The position numbers and the translations under genes were made by a program. Of a stretch of DNA of 64,000 bases, positions 27,286-36,389 are shown piece after piece. Position 1 is the stretch's first letter, and each line of letters opens with the position of its first letter. The notes under the pieces were generated by a model. The model did not search any database. It was given only the letters and a program-made list of their open reading frames with translations, and was not told where the DNA came from. This DNA comes from CAIKZZ01 sp035524495. Its GTDB lineage: Bacteria > Pseudomonadota > Gammaproteobacteria > Steroidobacterales > Steroidobacteraceae. The DNA is taken from assembly GCA_035524495.1 (NCBI GenBank), contig DATKOR010000051.1, positions 49,931-113,930 of the forward strand. Reading direction: 5' to 3'.

Positions 27286-28266
27286 ATGCGGCGCATCGCG
27301 TGCCTGCTCGGCGTCGGACTCGTCGCGGCGGCCCTGGCGCAGCCACAGCCCGGCGCGAAGACCGCCGCGACGCCCGCGTCAACCCCCGCGCCGGCGAGCG
27401 GCGGCGCCATCCGCGACTGCCCGACCTGCCCCGAGATGGTCGTCGTGCCGCCCGGCACCTTCGTGCTCGGCACGAGCGCCGATGCGCACGAGCGCGACGC
27501 GGAGCGCGGCGAATCGCCGCCGCTCGCGGTCACGATGTCGCGCGCGTTCGCGATCGGCCGCACCGAGGTGACGGTCGCCCAGTTCCGCGAGTTCGTCGCC
27601 GCGACCCAGTACGCGGCGACCGGCGACTGCCGGATCGCGAGCGGCGGGGCGTGGCTGAGGCTGCCCGATCGCAACTGGACGCAGCCCGGCTTTGCGCAGC
27701 CGCAGGCCGACAACGAGCCGGTCGTGTGCGTCAGCTGGGACGACGCCAAGGCCTACACCGACTGGCTGACGAAGCTCACCGGCAAGGTCTACCGGCTGCC
27801 GTCCGAGACCGAGTGGGAGTACGCCGCGCGCGGCGGGACGACGACGGCGCGCTACTTCGGCGATCGCGACTCCGACGAGGACTCGGTGCTGTCGGTCGCG
27901 TGCGACTACGCGAACGTCTATGACGCCTCGGCGGTCGTCGAGCTGCCGTTCGGATATCCGAGCGCGCGCTGCAGCGACGCCCACACCTACACGGCGCCGG
28001 TCGCGAGCTTCAAGCCGAATGCCTTCGACCTCTACGACATGATCGGCAACGTCCGCGAGTGGCTGCACGACTGCTATACGGGCAGCTACGTCGGCCGGCC
28101 GCCCGACGGCCGCGCCTGGGAGTGGGCCGGCGGCTGCGAGCTCAGAGGCGTGCGCGGCGGCTCGTGGGCGACGCGCCCGAGCGAGAGCCGCGCGGCGATG
28201 CGCGGCGCCGAGCCGCAGGGGCTGAGGCAGTCCGACCTCGGCTTTCGGGTCGTGCGCGAGCTCTGA
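27286..28266 (+). CDS. FGE-fold (SUMF1-like) exported protein 2
   Basis: A 326-residue paralogue of the preceding gene, starting one base after its stop. It has a signal peptide to about residue 18, a Pro/Ala/Thr-rich linker (about 20-40), then IRDCPTCPEMVVVPPGTFVLG and the FGE-fold core (GRTEVTVAQFREFV, CVSWDDAKAYTDWL, YRLPSETEWEYAARGG, NVREWLHDCYTGSYVGRP, RGVRGGSWATRPSESRAAM). The catalytic cysteines of FGE are missing here too. The shared segments, including CYTxSYxGRP and WAGGC, show that the pair arose by tandem duplication. Confidence 0.83.
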   Translation: MRRIACLLGVGLVAAALAQPQPGAKTAATPASTPAPASGGAIRDCPTCPEMVVVPPGTFVLGTSADAHERDAERGESPPLAVTMSRAFAIGRTEVTVAQFREFVAATQYAATGDCRIASGGAWLRLPDRNWTQPGFAQPQADNEPVVCVSWDDAKAYTDWLTKLTGKVYRLPSETEWEYAARGGTTTARYFGDRDSDEDSVLSVACDYANVYDASAVVELPFGYPSARCSDAHTYTAPVASFKPNAFDLYDMIGNVREWLHDCYTGSYVGRPPDGRAWEWAGGCELRGVRGGSWATRPSESRAAMRGAEPQGLRQSDLGFRVVREL

Positions 28267-29529
28267 CTAGGGCGTTGAGTCCGCGAGCGCGTCGGCGACC
28301 GCGGCGAAGAACGCGTAGGTCTCGGCTTCCTTCTTGTCGTCCCAGGCGTGCAGCCAGCTCGAGAGCTTGACGACGACGAGCTTCTGCACCGGGTCGACGA
28401 GGATGAACTGGCCGTGGATGCCCTGCGCCGTGAAGCGGTGATTGGCGCCCGGCAGGCACCACCACTGGTAGCCGTAGCCGAGCGGGTAGCCGGGCATGAG
28501 CTTGCCGTAGTCGACGTACGGGTCGGCCGGCCGGGTCGCGGCCTCGACCCAACCGGCGGGCAGGAGCTGCGCGCCGTGCCACTGGCCGAGGTTCGCGAAC
28601 AAGAGGCCGAATCGCCCGTAGTCGCGCAAGCGCACCTGCAGCCCGCCGCCCGCGACCTCGCGGCCGGCCGAACCCGGCTGGTCGAGGATCCAGCGCGCCG
28701 GCGCCTCGGCGCCGAGCGGTCGCCACAGTTTCTCCGACAGGTACGCGGAGAGCGACCCTCCGGTGACGCGTGCAACGAGCGCGCCCAGGATCTCGGTGTT
28801 GGCGGTCGCGTAGTAGAAGCGCGTGCCGGGTGCGTATGCGCCCTTGAACGAGCGCGCGAAGTCGTAGAGCCCGCCGTGGCCGCGGCTGACGAGCGCGGCG
28901 AAGTTCGCGATGTCGGACTCGCGCTCCTCGTACTCCTCGGTGAAGCTCGTGCCGCTCGCCATCTGCAGCACCTGCTTGATGGTCGCCTGCTCGTAGGCGG
29001 AGCCCCTGAGCTCGGGAAGGTACGTCAGGATGGGATCGTCGACGCCCTTGATCTTGCCGTCGGCGATCGCGAGCCCGACCAGCGTCGAGACGAACGACTT
29101 GCCGGTCGAGAACGACATGAAGAGGTCGCTCTGATCCGCGCCCTGGTAGTAGCCCTCGAACAGGATCTGGTCGCCCTTCAGGATCAGGAGCCCCGTCGTG
29201 TCGGTGCGCGCGACGAAGTCGGCGATCGAGAACGTGGACTCGTCGAACCGGTAGTGGACGTCGAAGGAAGTCGTCGGCGGGACGAGCGCCGAGGGCACGC
29301 GACTCGTCGCGATGCGCCGCGTCGGGAAGCTCTCCTCGATCGAGCGGAAGGTCACCGCAGGCGTCTGTGTCGTGAACATGCCGGCCGGTGGCGGCACGCC
29401 GTCGCCGGCGTCGAAGACGGGTGCGGCGACAAGGTCCTTTGCCGCGAGGCGCTGGCCGGCGCCGAAGGTCGCCGGAGCGGCGCAGGCGAGTGCCGCGACG
29501 ATGCAGACGATGGTCACTCTACGAAGCAT
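28267..29529 (-). CDS. Exported serine hydrolase, beta-lactamase / NylB-like
   Basis: A 420-residue class C beta-lactamase-fold hydrolase with a signal peptide (about 1-23). The nucleophile motif is STGKS in SFSTGKSF, the second motif is the Tyr of YYATANTE, and GIHGQF resembles the third motif. The pattern matches 6-aminohexanoate-dimer hydrolase (NylB) and related esterases better than true beta-lactamases. It lies 90 bases downstream of a TonB-dependent receptor on the same strand, suggesting breakdown of a compound imported by that receptor. The substrate cannot be deduced. Its stop abuts that of the second FGE-fold gene. Confidence 0.85.
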   Translation of the reverse strand: MLRRVTIVCIVAALACAAPATFGAGQRLAAKDLVAAPVFDAGDGVPPPAGMFTTQTPAVTFRSIEESFPTRRIATSRVPSALVPPTTSFDVHYRFDESTFSIADFVARTDTTGLLILKGDQILFEGYYQGADQSDLFMSFSTGKSFVSTLVGLAIADGKIKGVDDPILTYLPELRGSAYEQATIKQVLQMASGTSFTEEYEERESDIANFAALVSRGHGGLYDFARSFKGAYAPGTRFYYATANTEILGALVARVTGGSLSAYLSEKLWRPLGAEAPARWILDQPGSAGREVAGGGLQVRLRDYGRFGLLFANLGQWHGAQLLPAGWVEAATRPADPYVDYGKLMPGYPLGYGYQWWCLPGANHRFTAQGIHGQFILVDPVQKLVVVKLSSWLHAWDDKKEAETYAFFAAVADALADSTP

Positions 29530-29553
29530 GAAGACTCCTGGAACGCGGGCCGG

Positions 29554-29582
29554 CCACGGCCGCGGGTCGCGCGCGGCCGTGG
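29554..29582 (-). terminator. Hairpin between the TonB receptor and serine hydrolase genes
   Basis: CCACGGCCGCG at 29554-29564 pairs perfectly with CGCGGCCGTGG at 29572-29582, an 11-base stem with a 7-base loop. It lies in the 90-base gap between two co-directional genes and has no T-run. It could be an attenuator or a processing site that lowers expression of the hydrolase relative to the receptor. Confidence 0.45.
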
Positions 29583-29619
29583 TGCGCCGAAAATCAGTTC
29601 AGTCGGCGCGCGCCTGATG

Positions 29620-32067
29620 TCAGAATTTTTGCGCGAAAGTGATGCCGACCTGCCGTGGCTTGATCGGGATGACATTGACGAGATTGCACACCTGCGGCGT
29701 GCAGGTCGTGTAGCGGATGGCCTCGCCGCGCTCGTCGAACAGGTTGTCGATAAAGAACGTGACCGACCACTTGTCGCGGCTGACCCCGCTGGTCACGTCC
29801 ACACTGGTGAAGCCCGGCTGCATACCGACAATCGGCAGGTCCGCCTGGGTCAGCGTGGGCACGACGTCGCTCTGATAGACCACCGCGCCTTGCACATGCG
29901 CGTCGAAATTGCCCGCCGTCCATTCGTAGCGACCGATCAGGTTCGCTTTGAGCTTGGACGAGACCGGCAGCCGCGAGCCGTCCGGGGCCAGGATGTTGTC
30001 AGGGCTGCCGCAATCCGGCTGGTCGCTGATCTGGTTGCAGGCATTGCTGGTCAGTTTCGCATCGAGGTAGGTCGCGGAGCCCGAGATCGTGAGCCCGGGC
30101 GCCGCGCGCCACTGAACCTCGGTCTCGATTCCTTTGATCGCGGAGCTTCCGGCATTGACGATCTCCGTGATGCCGTTTTGCCCGGCGATCGCGTACTGCG
30201 CATCCTTCCACTTCTCGTAGAACAGAGCCCCGTTGAACCGCAGCCGGTGCTCGAGCCACGTCGTCTTCCACCCGAGCTCGAAGTTCGTCAGGTAGTCCGA
30301 CTCGTACGGGGGCCTCGTCGCGACGCGATTGACGCCGCCCGGCCTGAAGCCGGTCGACCACGTCGAATAGATCATCCGGTCGTCGTCAAACTTGTACGTC
30401 AGGTTGACGCGGTGGGTCTCGCTCGACTTCGACGCCCGGTAGTCGATGTTGATGCACGGGCGCACCGGGTTGTTGGTCTCGATCGGCGTGAGGCACTGCT
30501 GCTCGCCACTCGCCGACCAGCCGCTGGTGCCGTAGCCGAAGAAGCCATAGACGGTGTTGTCGTAGTGGAACGCGCGGATGCCGCCGGTCAGCGTCAGCTT
30601 CTTGGTCAGGTCGAACGAGATGTCGGTAAAGAGCGCGGAGTCACGGTCGGTCCTGATCTGTGAATTGACGTAGATGACCCCCGGAAGGCCGTCGAGCGAT
30701 CCGGGCAAGCCGGTGCCGACCGCGTGGTCTGCGTCCTGGAGGTTCGCGATCCGGTACTCATCGCGCGGGTACGCGACTTGCCGCTGCAGAAAGGCGCCAG
30801 CCACGAACCTCAGGCGCCAATCCGTGGGCGAGGTGATCCGAAACTCGTGCGACTGTTTCGTGAGGTCGCTTCGTGAATAGAGCTGCTGCGAAGGGTTGAT
30901 CAGGTTGCCCGCGTTGTCCTGGAAATAGCCGCCGTAGGCCGAATCGTAGAAGAATGAGTAATCGGAGTAGTCCGAGTACGACAACGTCGTGCGCTTGATG
31001 TAGCCGCCGGCGTACATTGCGTCGATATTGCCGATCTTGCCCTGCACCGTGAGCGTCGCGAGCCACCAGTTGTCGTCATAGCGCTCCGGGTAGTAGTGCG
31101 AGATATTGAGGTCGCCAGATCCTCCGATTGTGGCGACGCCCGATCCTGCCGGCGCGGCGACCGCAAACGGCGTGTAGGCGAACTGCCCATTCGCCGTCTG
31201 CCGCTGCGTCATTAGCATCGGCGTCAGCGACCACTGGTCCGACAGTTCAATCCGAAGCGCGCCACGCCCGCCGACCGTGTCGACCCAGTTGTAGTTCTTC
31301 TCGACCACGCGGGAGTTCTCGCGAGGCAAACCCGATGTCGGAAACACGAGGCCCGGCGGGCTTGCAACGTTGTTGATGTACCCACCGTCGTGCTCAGCCC
31401 AGCCGACCAGGCGAATCGCCGCGTGGTCGTTGATCGGAGCATTCACGTAGCTTTCGACCTTCGCGCCCGGATCGCCCTTCGTGAACGTGTTGAGCGTGAT
31501 GTCGTAGCCGCCCTCGGTCTTGCTGGGATTCGGTTGGTTGGTGATGATTCGCAGGGTGCCGGTCATCGAACTGGCGCCGAACAGCGTGCCCTGCGGGCCC
31601 GACAAGGCCTCAATGCGGGCGATGTCGTATATGTGGACGTCCAGGTTGTTGGCGATGGTGGTCACCGGCATTTCGTCGACGTAGACGCCGACGAGCGGCT
31701 GCGACCCCACCAGCAGTCCGTCGCCGCCGTTGGTGACGCCGCGGACGTACAGCTGCGCCTGGCCGGGGCCGTAGCTCTGCACTGACAGGCTCGGCAGGTA
31801 CTTTGCGTAATCGTCGAAGCTTGCAACCTGCAGTTCGTCGAGCTTCTTCGTGTCGTACGCCAGGATGCTGATCGGTACCGACTGCAGGTTCTCGGCGCGT
31901 TTTTGCGAGGTGACGATGACCTCCTCGAGCACGTCGCCGGCGTTTGGCGCCGGTGCCTGCTGCGCGCGCGCCGGCGCGGCGCCGGCCAGGATCGCGGAGG
32001 TCAGGTAGAACAACGGCTTGACGATGTGCGGCGTCCTCTGGCGGAGCCGGCGTGACGGTTTGCTCAA
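29620..32067 (-). CDS. TonB-dependent outer-membrane receptor
   Basis: An 815-residue TonB-dependent receptor. The signal peptide ends near residue 35 (ARAQQ). The TonB box region is LEEVIVTSQKR, and the plug domain spans about 50-165 (RIEALSGPQGTLFGASSMTGTLRIIT). The beta-barrel ends in Phe815, as outer-membrane proteins need. The family resembles receptors for complex organic substrates in sphingomonads and Steroidobacter. The start is TTG at 32067, preceded by AGGGGA at proper spacing; no ATG or GTG fits. Base composition is clearly lower in GC than its neighbours: the 60 bases from 30901 have 33 G or C. That suggests transfer or relaxed codon use. Confidence 0.92.
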   Translation of the reverse strand: MSKPSRRLRQRTPHIVKPLFYLTSAILAGAAPARAQQAPAPNAGDVLEEVIVTSQKRAENLQSVPISILAYDTKKLDELQVASFDDYAKYLPSLSVQSYGPGQAQLYVRGVTNGGDGLLVGSQPLVGVYVDEMPVTTIANNLDVHIYDIARIEALSGPQGTLFGASSMTGTLRIITNQPNPSKTEGGYDITLNTFTKGDPGAKVESYVNAPINDHAAIRLVGWAEHDGGYINNVASPPGLVFPTSGLPRENSRVVEKNYNWVDTVGGRGALRIELSDQWSLTPMLMTQRQTANGQFAYTPFAVAAPAGSGVATIGGSGDLNISHYYPERYDDNWWLATLTVQGKIGNIDAMYAGGYIKRTTLSYSDYSDYSFFYDSAYGGYFQDNAGNLINPSQQLYSRSDLTKQSHEFRITSPTDWRLRFVAGAFLQRQVAYPRDEYRIANLQDADHAVGTGLPGSLDGLPGVIYVNSQIRTDRDSALFTDISFDLTKKLTLTGGIRAFHYDNTVYGFFGYGTSGWSASGEQQCLTPIETNNPVRPCINIDYRASKSSETHRVNLTYKFDDDRMIYSTWSTGFRPGGVNRVATRPPYESDYLTNFELGWKTTWLEHRLRFNGALFYEKWKDAQYAIAGQNGITEIVNAGSSAIKGIETEVQWRAAPGLTISGSATYLDAKLTSNACNQISDQPDCGSPDNILAPDGSRLPVSSKLKANLIGRYEWTAGNFDAHVQGAVVYQSDVVPTLTQADLPIVGMQPGFTSVDVTSGVSRDKWSVTFFIDNLFDERGEAIRYTTCTPQVCNLVNVIPIKPRQVGITFAQKF

Positions 32068-32175
32068 GATGGTCCCCTGCAGGGCCAGTGGCCCGATTGT
32101 TATCTAAGGAGCGCTAAAGGATGAGATGTCAGCACACCCCACGCTGGCTGTGCAAGAGTGCCGTGACGACGCCGA

Positions 32176-33585
32176 TCAGACCCGGACCCGGCGCCACGCC
32201 CCGGAGCGCCAGCGCAGCCAGAGCCCGGTGCCGAGGGCGACGACATAGCCGACCGAGACGCTCCAGCCCCCGATCGCCCCGAGCCCGAACTGCGGCAGGA
32301 AGTGCACCCAGCCCGCGCCCGGCGCGAACGTCACGCTGTGCGTCAGCGGCACCCACAGGCCCCACGACAGCACCGCAACGATCAGCGCCGGCACCCGCAC
32401 GTCGCCGGCGCCGCGCAGGCTGAAGTTCGAGCCGAGATTGAGGCCGTCGAACACCTGGTAGCAGGCCGCGAGCCAGATCAGCGAGGCGCCGAGCGCGATG
32501 ACCTCGGCGGCGTGCGGATCGGCCGGGTTCACGAACAGCGGCAGCAGCCACGGGCTCGCGAGCGCGAGCAGCACCCCGACGACGCCCATGAACACCATCG
32601 CGAGCCGGATGATCGCGTTGCCGACGCGACCCGCCCAGTCGAGGTCGCGCGCGCCGATCGACTGGCCGACGAGCGTGGTGCCCGCCATGCCGATGCCGAC
32701 GCCCGGCATGTAGGCGAGCGAGGTCATCATCATGACGATCTGCGTCGCGGCGCCGGCGACCGTCGAGACGCTGACCAGCATCAGCTGGAAGAGCGCGAGC
32801 CCGGCGAGGTCGGCGGTGACCGCGAAGCCCATCGGCACGCCGACCGCGAACTGGCGCAGGATCGTCGTGCGTCGCCACGCGAGCTCGGGCCGGTAGCGCT
32901 GCCGGAAGCGGGGGCCGACGAAGAACGCGAGCGCGACGACGAATCCGGCGACCTCGGCCGCGACCGTGCCCCACGCGGAACCCGCCATGCCGAGTCCGAC
33001 GTGGAACATGAAGTACTGGTTGAACGGGACGTTCGTGACCGCCATCACGAGCGTGACGATCAGCGTCAGGCGCGTGCGGCCGACGCCGTTGAAGAATCCC
33101 GTCAGCGACCAGACCAGGAGCCCGAGGGGACCGCCGACGACCAGTCGCGGCCACCAGTAGGCTAGCGCGAGGCGCTGGACCTCGGGGTCGAGCTTCAGTG
33201 CCGTGAGCAGCGGCGCGCCGAGATAGCCGATCGCGAGGAAGAGTGGCACCGTCAAGAGCGAGGCGTAGAGTCCCGACCAGGTCGCCTGCGCGGCACGAAC
33301 GTAGCGCCCCGCGCCGTAGGCCTGCGCGGCGAAGGTCTGCACCGCCATGCCGACGCCGCCCAAGAGGATGATCGCGCACAGCACCACCCAGTAGATCGCG
33401 CTCATCGCCGCGGTCGCGGTCGTCGACAGGCGCCCGACGAACCAGGTGTCGGTGAGGTTCAGCACCGACTGGACGGCGCTGTTGGCCATCAAAGGCGCGG
33501 CGAGTCGCCAGATTTCGCGATAGTCGACGTGGGTCTTTCCGGCGGCGTCGAGGCGCTGCGCCGGCCGCGGGGCGTTGCCGTTCAC
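32176..33585 (-). CDS. MATE-family efflux transporter
   Basis: A 469-residue MATE (NorM/DinF-like) transporter with about 12 hydrophobic segments and typical sequence such as NLTDTWFVGRLSTTATAAM near residue 40. MATE proteins export cationic drugs or metabolites using Na+ or H+ gradients. The GTG at 33585 forms a GTGA overlap with the upstream acetyltransferase stop. The larger frame upstream overlaps that gene and has no transporter sequence. It is the third gene of an xdhC-like/GNAT/MATE operon. Substrate unknown. Confidence 0.9.
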   Translation of the reverse strand: MNGNAPRPAQRLDAAGKTHVDYREIWRLAAPLMANSAVQSVLNLTDTWFVGRLSTTATAAMSAIYWVVLCAIILLGGVGMAVQTFAAQAYGAGRYVRAAQATWSGLYASLLTVPLFLAIGYLGAPLLTALKLDPEVQRLALAYWWPRLVVGGPLGLLVWSLTGFFNGVGRTRLTLIVTLVMAVTNVPFNQYFMFHVGLGMAGSAWGTVAAEVAGFVVALAFFVGPRFRQRYRPELAWRRTTILRQFAVGVPMGFAVTADLAGLALFQLMLVSVSTVAGAATQIVMMMTSLAYMPGVGIGMAGTTLVGQSIGARDLDWAGRVGNAIIRLAMVFMGVVGVLLALASPWLLPLFVNPADPHAAEVIALGASLIWLAACYQVFDGLNLGSNFSLRGAGDVRVPALIVAVLSWGLWVPLTHSVTFAPGAGWVHFLPQFGLGAIGGWSVSVGYVVALGTGLWLRWRSGAWRRVRV

Positions 33586-34124
33586 GCGAGCAGCGACCGC
33601 GAGACGATCGTGACGCTCGGATCCTGCGGGTCGACGTGCAGGTGGAACTTCAGGCGCTGCGCCACCTTCAGCATCTTGGTGTTGATCGTCAGCACCGTCC
33701 CCTCGATGCGGTGGTAGCCGAGCTGCCGGCCGAGGCGCACCGCCTCGCGCATCAGGATCGTGCCGAGCCCGCGGCCCTGCCACTCGTCGACGATCGACAG
33801 CGCGAACTCGCAGGTCGCGGGGCGGTCGAGCGGCACGATGCGCGCGCCGCCGATCAGCAGCTCGTCCTGTCCGTGGTCGACGGTCGCGACCGTGATGCCG
33901 GCGCGGGCCTCGTGGATCGCCGCGACGACGAGCGCGAGCGTCTCCGGCGTCAGATTGGGTGTCGGCGTCATGAAGCGCAGGTAGCGGCTCTCGTCCGACA
34001 GTCCGTTGAAGTATTCCTGCGCGTGCCTGAGGTCGGCGTCGCGCAGCGCCCGCAGGAACACGCGCGTGCCGTCGGGAAGGCGCGCCGAGCGGGCGTGGTC
34101 GCGGATCCGCTGCAGGAGGTTCAT
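33582..34124 (-). CDS. GNAT-family N-acetyltransferase
   Basis: A 180-residue GNAT acetyltransferase. The acetyl-CoA loop is QGRGLGT near residues 116-122, followed by GYHRIEGTVLTINTKMLKVAQRLKF. The N-terminal half has LRALRDADLRHAQEYFNGLSDESRYLRFM, resembling the GNAT domain found at the end of protein lysine acetyltransferases such as Pat. The substrate is not known. The ATG at 34124 overlaps the upstream XdhC-like stop (ATGA), and the stop overlaps the MATE start. Confidence 0.87.
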   Translation of the reverse strand: MNLLQRIRDHARSARLPDGTRVFLRALRDADLRHAQEYFNGLSDESRYLRFMTPTPNLTPETLALVVAAIHEARAGITVATVDHGQDELLIGGARIVPLDRPATCEFALSIVDEWQGRGLGTILMREAVRLGRQLGYHRIEGTVLTINTKMLKVAQRLKFHLHVDPQDPSVTIVSRSLLA

Positions 34125-35197
34125 GTGGCGGACGCGGGGTGTGCGCTCGGGCCGCCCGGACGGCCGGCCGCGAGCGCGTGCAGCTCGGCGGCGATCGCAA
34201 GTGCGATCCCCTCCGGCGTCACCGCGCCGAGGTCGAGCCCGACCGGGCCGCGCAGCCGCGGCGCGAGCTGGTGTGCGATCGCGTGGCCGAGCTGCGCCAT
34301 CAGCCGCTCGCGCCGGGGTCGCGGGCCGAGGAGTCCGATGTGCTCGACCGGGCTCGCAGCGAGGGCCGCGAGGTAGGCGGCGTCGGAGGCGAGGTGGTGG
34401 CTCATGACGACCGCCGCGTAGTGGCGCGCGAGGTCGACGTGGCCCGCCAGCTCGGCCGCGGGCGCGACGTGCACCGATGCGCCAGGAAAGCGGGCCGGGT
34501 CGCCGTAGGCCGGGCGGTGATCGCAGACCGTCACGACGAAGCGCAGCGCCCTGAGCTGCGCGACCAGCGGCTCGGCGTCGGCGCCCGCGCCGCACACCAG
34601 CACCCGCGGCGCCGGCGCGAGGTACTGGATCCAGGCCTCCCTGGCGCCGCGCTCGCGGTCCCAGCGCAGGTGCTGCGAGGTCTCGGTCGCGACGACGGTC
34701 GCGCAGGTGGTGGCGAGCTCCGCGTCGAGTCCGGCGGTCGCGGGCCAGGCGCGCGTGCCGAGCTCGGCGTCCGGCCCCGCGTGCACGACCGCGAGCGCCG
34801 CGGACTCGCCCGCCGCGAGCGCGGCCCCGGCCGAGCGGAGCGCGGCAATCGCGCGGCTGCCGGGGTCGGCCGGCTCGACGACGATGCGCATCGCGCCTTC
34901 GCAGCCGGCGCCGATGCCGAACACGAGGTCGTCGTCGCCCCTCATGTCGTACTCGACGACGCGGCAGGCGCGCGCCGCGAGCGCGGCGAGCGCGTGCTCG
35001 CGCAGGTCCTGCTCGAGGCAACCGCCGCTCAGGAGGCCCGTCAGCCGGCCGTCGGCCTCGATCAGCATCCGCGCGCCGGACTTGCGGTACGTCGAGCCTG
35101 CGGTCGAGACGATCGTCGCGACCGCGGCCGGCGCGCTCGAGAGGGCGAGCCGCTCGAGCAGCATCTCGAGGCTGGTATCGAGGCGCAGGCGGGGCAT
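34121..35197 (-). CDS. XdhC/CoxI-family protein
   Basis: A 358-residue XdhC/CoxI-family protein. The N-terminal domain has VSTAGSTYRKSGARMLI and LLSGGCLEQDL with the conserved Cys. The C-terminal Rossmann domain has LVCGAGADAEPL and GLLGPRPRRERL. XdhC proteins bind molybdenum cofactor, sulfurate it and load it into xanthine dehydrogenase or CO dehydrogenase-type enzymes. No such enzyme is encoded in the window, so the client is elsewhere or the role differs. ATG 35197 is preferred over 35212 because TTAGGA lies 6-10 bases upstream of it. It is divergent from the flavoprotein gene at 35306. Confidence 0.87.
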   Translation of the reverse strand: MPRLRLDTSLEMLLERLALSSAPAAVATIVSTAGSTYRKSGARMLIEADGRLTGLLSGGCLEQDLREHALAALAARACRVVEYDMRGDDDLVFGIGAGCEGAMRIVVEPADPGSRAIAALRSAGAALAAGESAALAVVHAGPDAELGTRAWPATAGLDAELATTCATVVATETSQHLRWDRERGAREAWIQYLAPAPRVLVCGAGADAEPLVAQLRALRFVVTVCDHRPAYGDPARFPGASVHVAPAAELAGHVDLARHYAAVVMSHHLASDAAYLAALAASPVEHIGLLGPRPRRERLMAQLGHAIAHQLAPRLRGPVGLDLGAVTPEGIALAIAAELHALAAGRPGGPSAHPASAT

Positions 35198-35305
35198 GCG
35201 CAATCCTAACATTGCGGGCGGACCGCGCGGCCGGGGCAGCCCGGCGCGTGTAAAATCCCGTGGCTGCCGCGGTTGTCGCGGCGCGCGCGCAACGGAGATC
35301 CACAC

Positions 35306-36352
35306 GTGTCACAAGCGGGCGAGGCCCCGGCCATCGCGGCCGAAGCCGTCATCGTCGGCGCCGGGCCCTGCGGCCTGTTCCAGGTGTTCGAGCTCGGGCT
35401 CCTCGGCATCAAGGCGCACATCGTGGACACCTTGAAGGCGCCCGGCGGGCAGTGCACCGAGCTCTACCCGGACAAGCCGATCTACGACATCCCGGCGCTG
35501 CCGGTGTGCGGCGCCCAGGAGCTCATCGACCGGCTCATGCAGCAGATCAAGCCCTTCGGCGCCGAGTTTCACCTCGGCGAGGAAGTCACCGAGATTCGGC
35601 GCGCCGCCGACGGCCGGCGCTTTCGCGTGCGCACCGCGCAGGACACCGTGTTCGACGCCGGCGCCGTCGTCATCGCCGGCGGCGTCGGCTCGTTCCAGCC
35701 GCGCCGGCTCGTCGTCGACGGAGCCGAGGCGCTCGAGGGCAAGAGCGTCCACTACCGCGTGCGGCGCGCCGAGGACTTCTACGGCAAGCGGCTGCTGATC
35801 CTCGGCGGCGGCGACTCGGCGCTCGACTGGACCGTCGACCTCGCGGGCAAGGCGTCGGCCCTGACGCTGGTGCACCGGCGCGCGGAGTTTCGCGCGGCAC
35901 CGGCGACGGTGGCGCGGATGCGCGAGCTCGCGGCGGTGGGCCGGCTGCGCTACCACGAGGGCCTCGTGCAGCGGCTCGACGTCGCGGGCGGCGCGCTGCG
36001 CGGCGCCGAGATCAAGCTCGCCGACGGCAGCACCACGCGCGTCGACTGCGAGCAGGTGCTCGCGTTCTACGGGCTGCACCCGAAGCTCGGGCCGATCGCC
36101 GAGTGGGGCCTCGAGCTCGAGAAGAAGGCGCTCAAGGTCGACACCGAGAAGTTCCAGACGAGCCTCGCCGGCATCTTCGCGGTCGGCGACGTCAACACCT
36201 ATCCGGGCAAGAAGAAGCTGATCCTGTCGGGCTTTCACGAGGCGGCGCTCGCGGCGTTCGCCGTGCAGGCGTACCTCTATCCGGAGAAGAAGCAGTTCCT
36301 GCAGTACACGACCACGAGCCCGATCATGCAGAAGCGGCTCGGCGTCGGCTGA
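35306..36352 (+). CDS. Ferredoxin/flavodoxin-NADP+ reductase, TrxR-like (FNR2 type)
   Basis: A 348-residue flavoprotein of the thioredoxin-reductase fold without the redox CxxC, matching the YumC/FNR2 type of ferredoxin-NADP+ reductase. FAD binding is at GAGPCG (residues 18-23), NADP binding at LILGGGDSALDW (about 169-180), and the FAD-contacting GIFAVGDVNTYPGKKKLI lies near residue 290. It moves electrons between NADPH and ferredoxin or flavodoxin. GTG 35306 is chosen because GGAGATCC lies upstream and the longer frame carries no family sequence. TAAAAT at 35251-35256 could be part of its promoter. Confidence 0.9.
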   Translation: MSQAGEAPAIAAEAVIVGAGPCGLFQVFELGLLGIKAHIVDTLKAPGGQCTELYPDKPIYDIPALPVCGAQELIDRLMQQIKPFGAEFHLGEEVTEIRRAADGRRFRVRTAQDTVFDAGAVVIAGGVGSFQPRRLVVDGAEALEGKSVHYRVRRAEDFYGKRLLILGGGDSALDWTVDLAGKASALTLVHRRAEFRAAPATVARMRELAAVGRLRYHEGLVQRLDVAGGALRGAEIKLADGSTTRVDCEQVLAFYGLHPKLGPIAEWGLELEKKALKVDTEKFQTSLAGIFAVGDVNTYPGKKKLILSGFHEAALAAFAVQAYLYPEKKQFLQYTTTSPIMQKRLGVG

Positions 36353-36389
36353 TCCACTCCGTCGCCCGCGCCACGCTACCATTCGGGCC

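Noticed and set aside
26340..28266. Sulfatase-activating formylglycine-generating enzymes
   Set aside because: Both proteins lack the catalytic cysteine pair after the RGGS motif, and no sulfatase gene is nearby.
28267..29529. A beta-lactamase conferring antibiotic resistance
   Set aside because: The motif pattern and the pairing with a TonB receptor fit NylB-type esterases or amidases better; no AmpC-specific features are seen.
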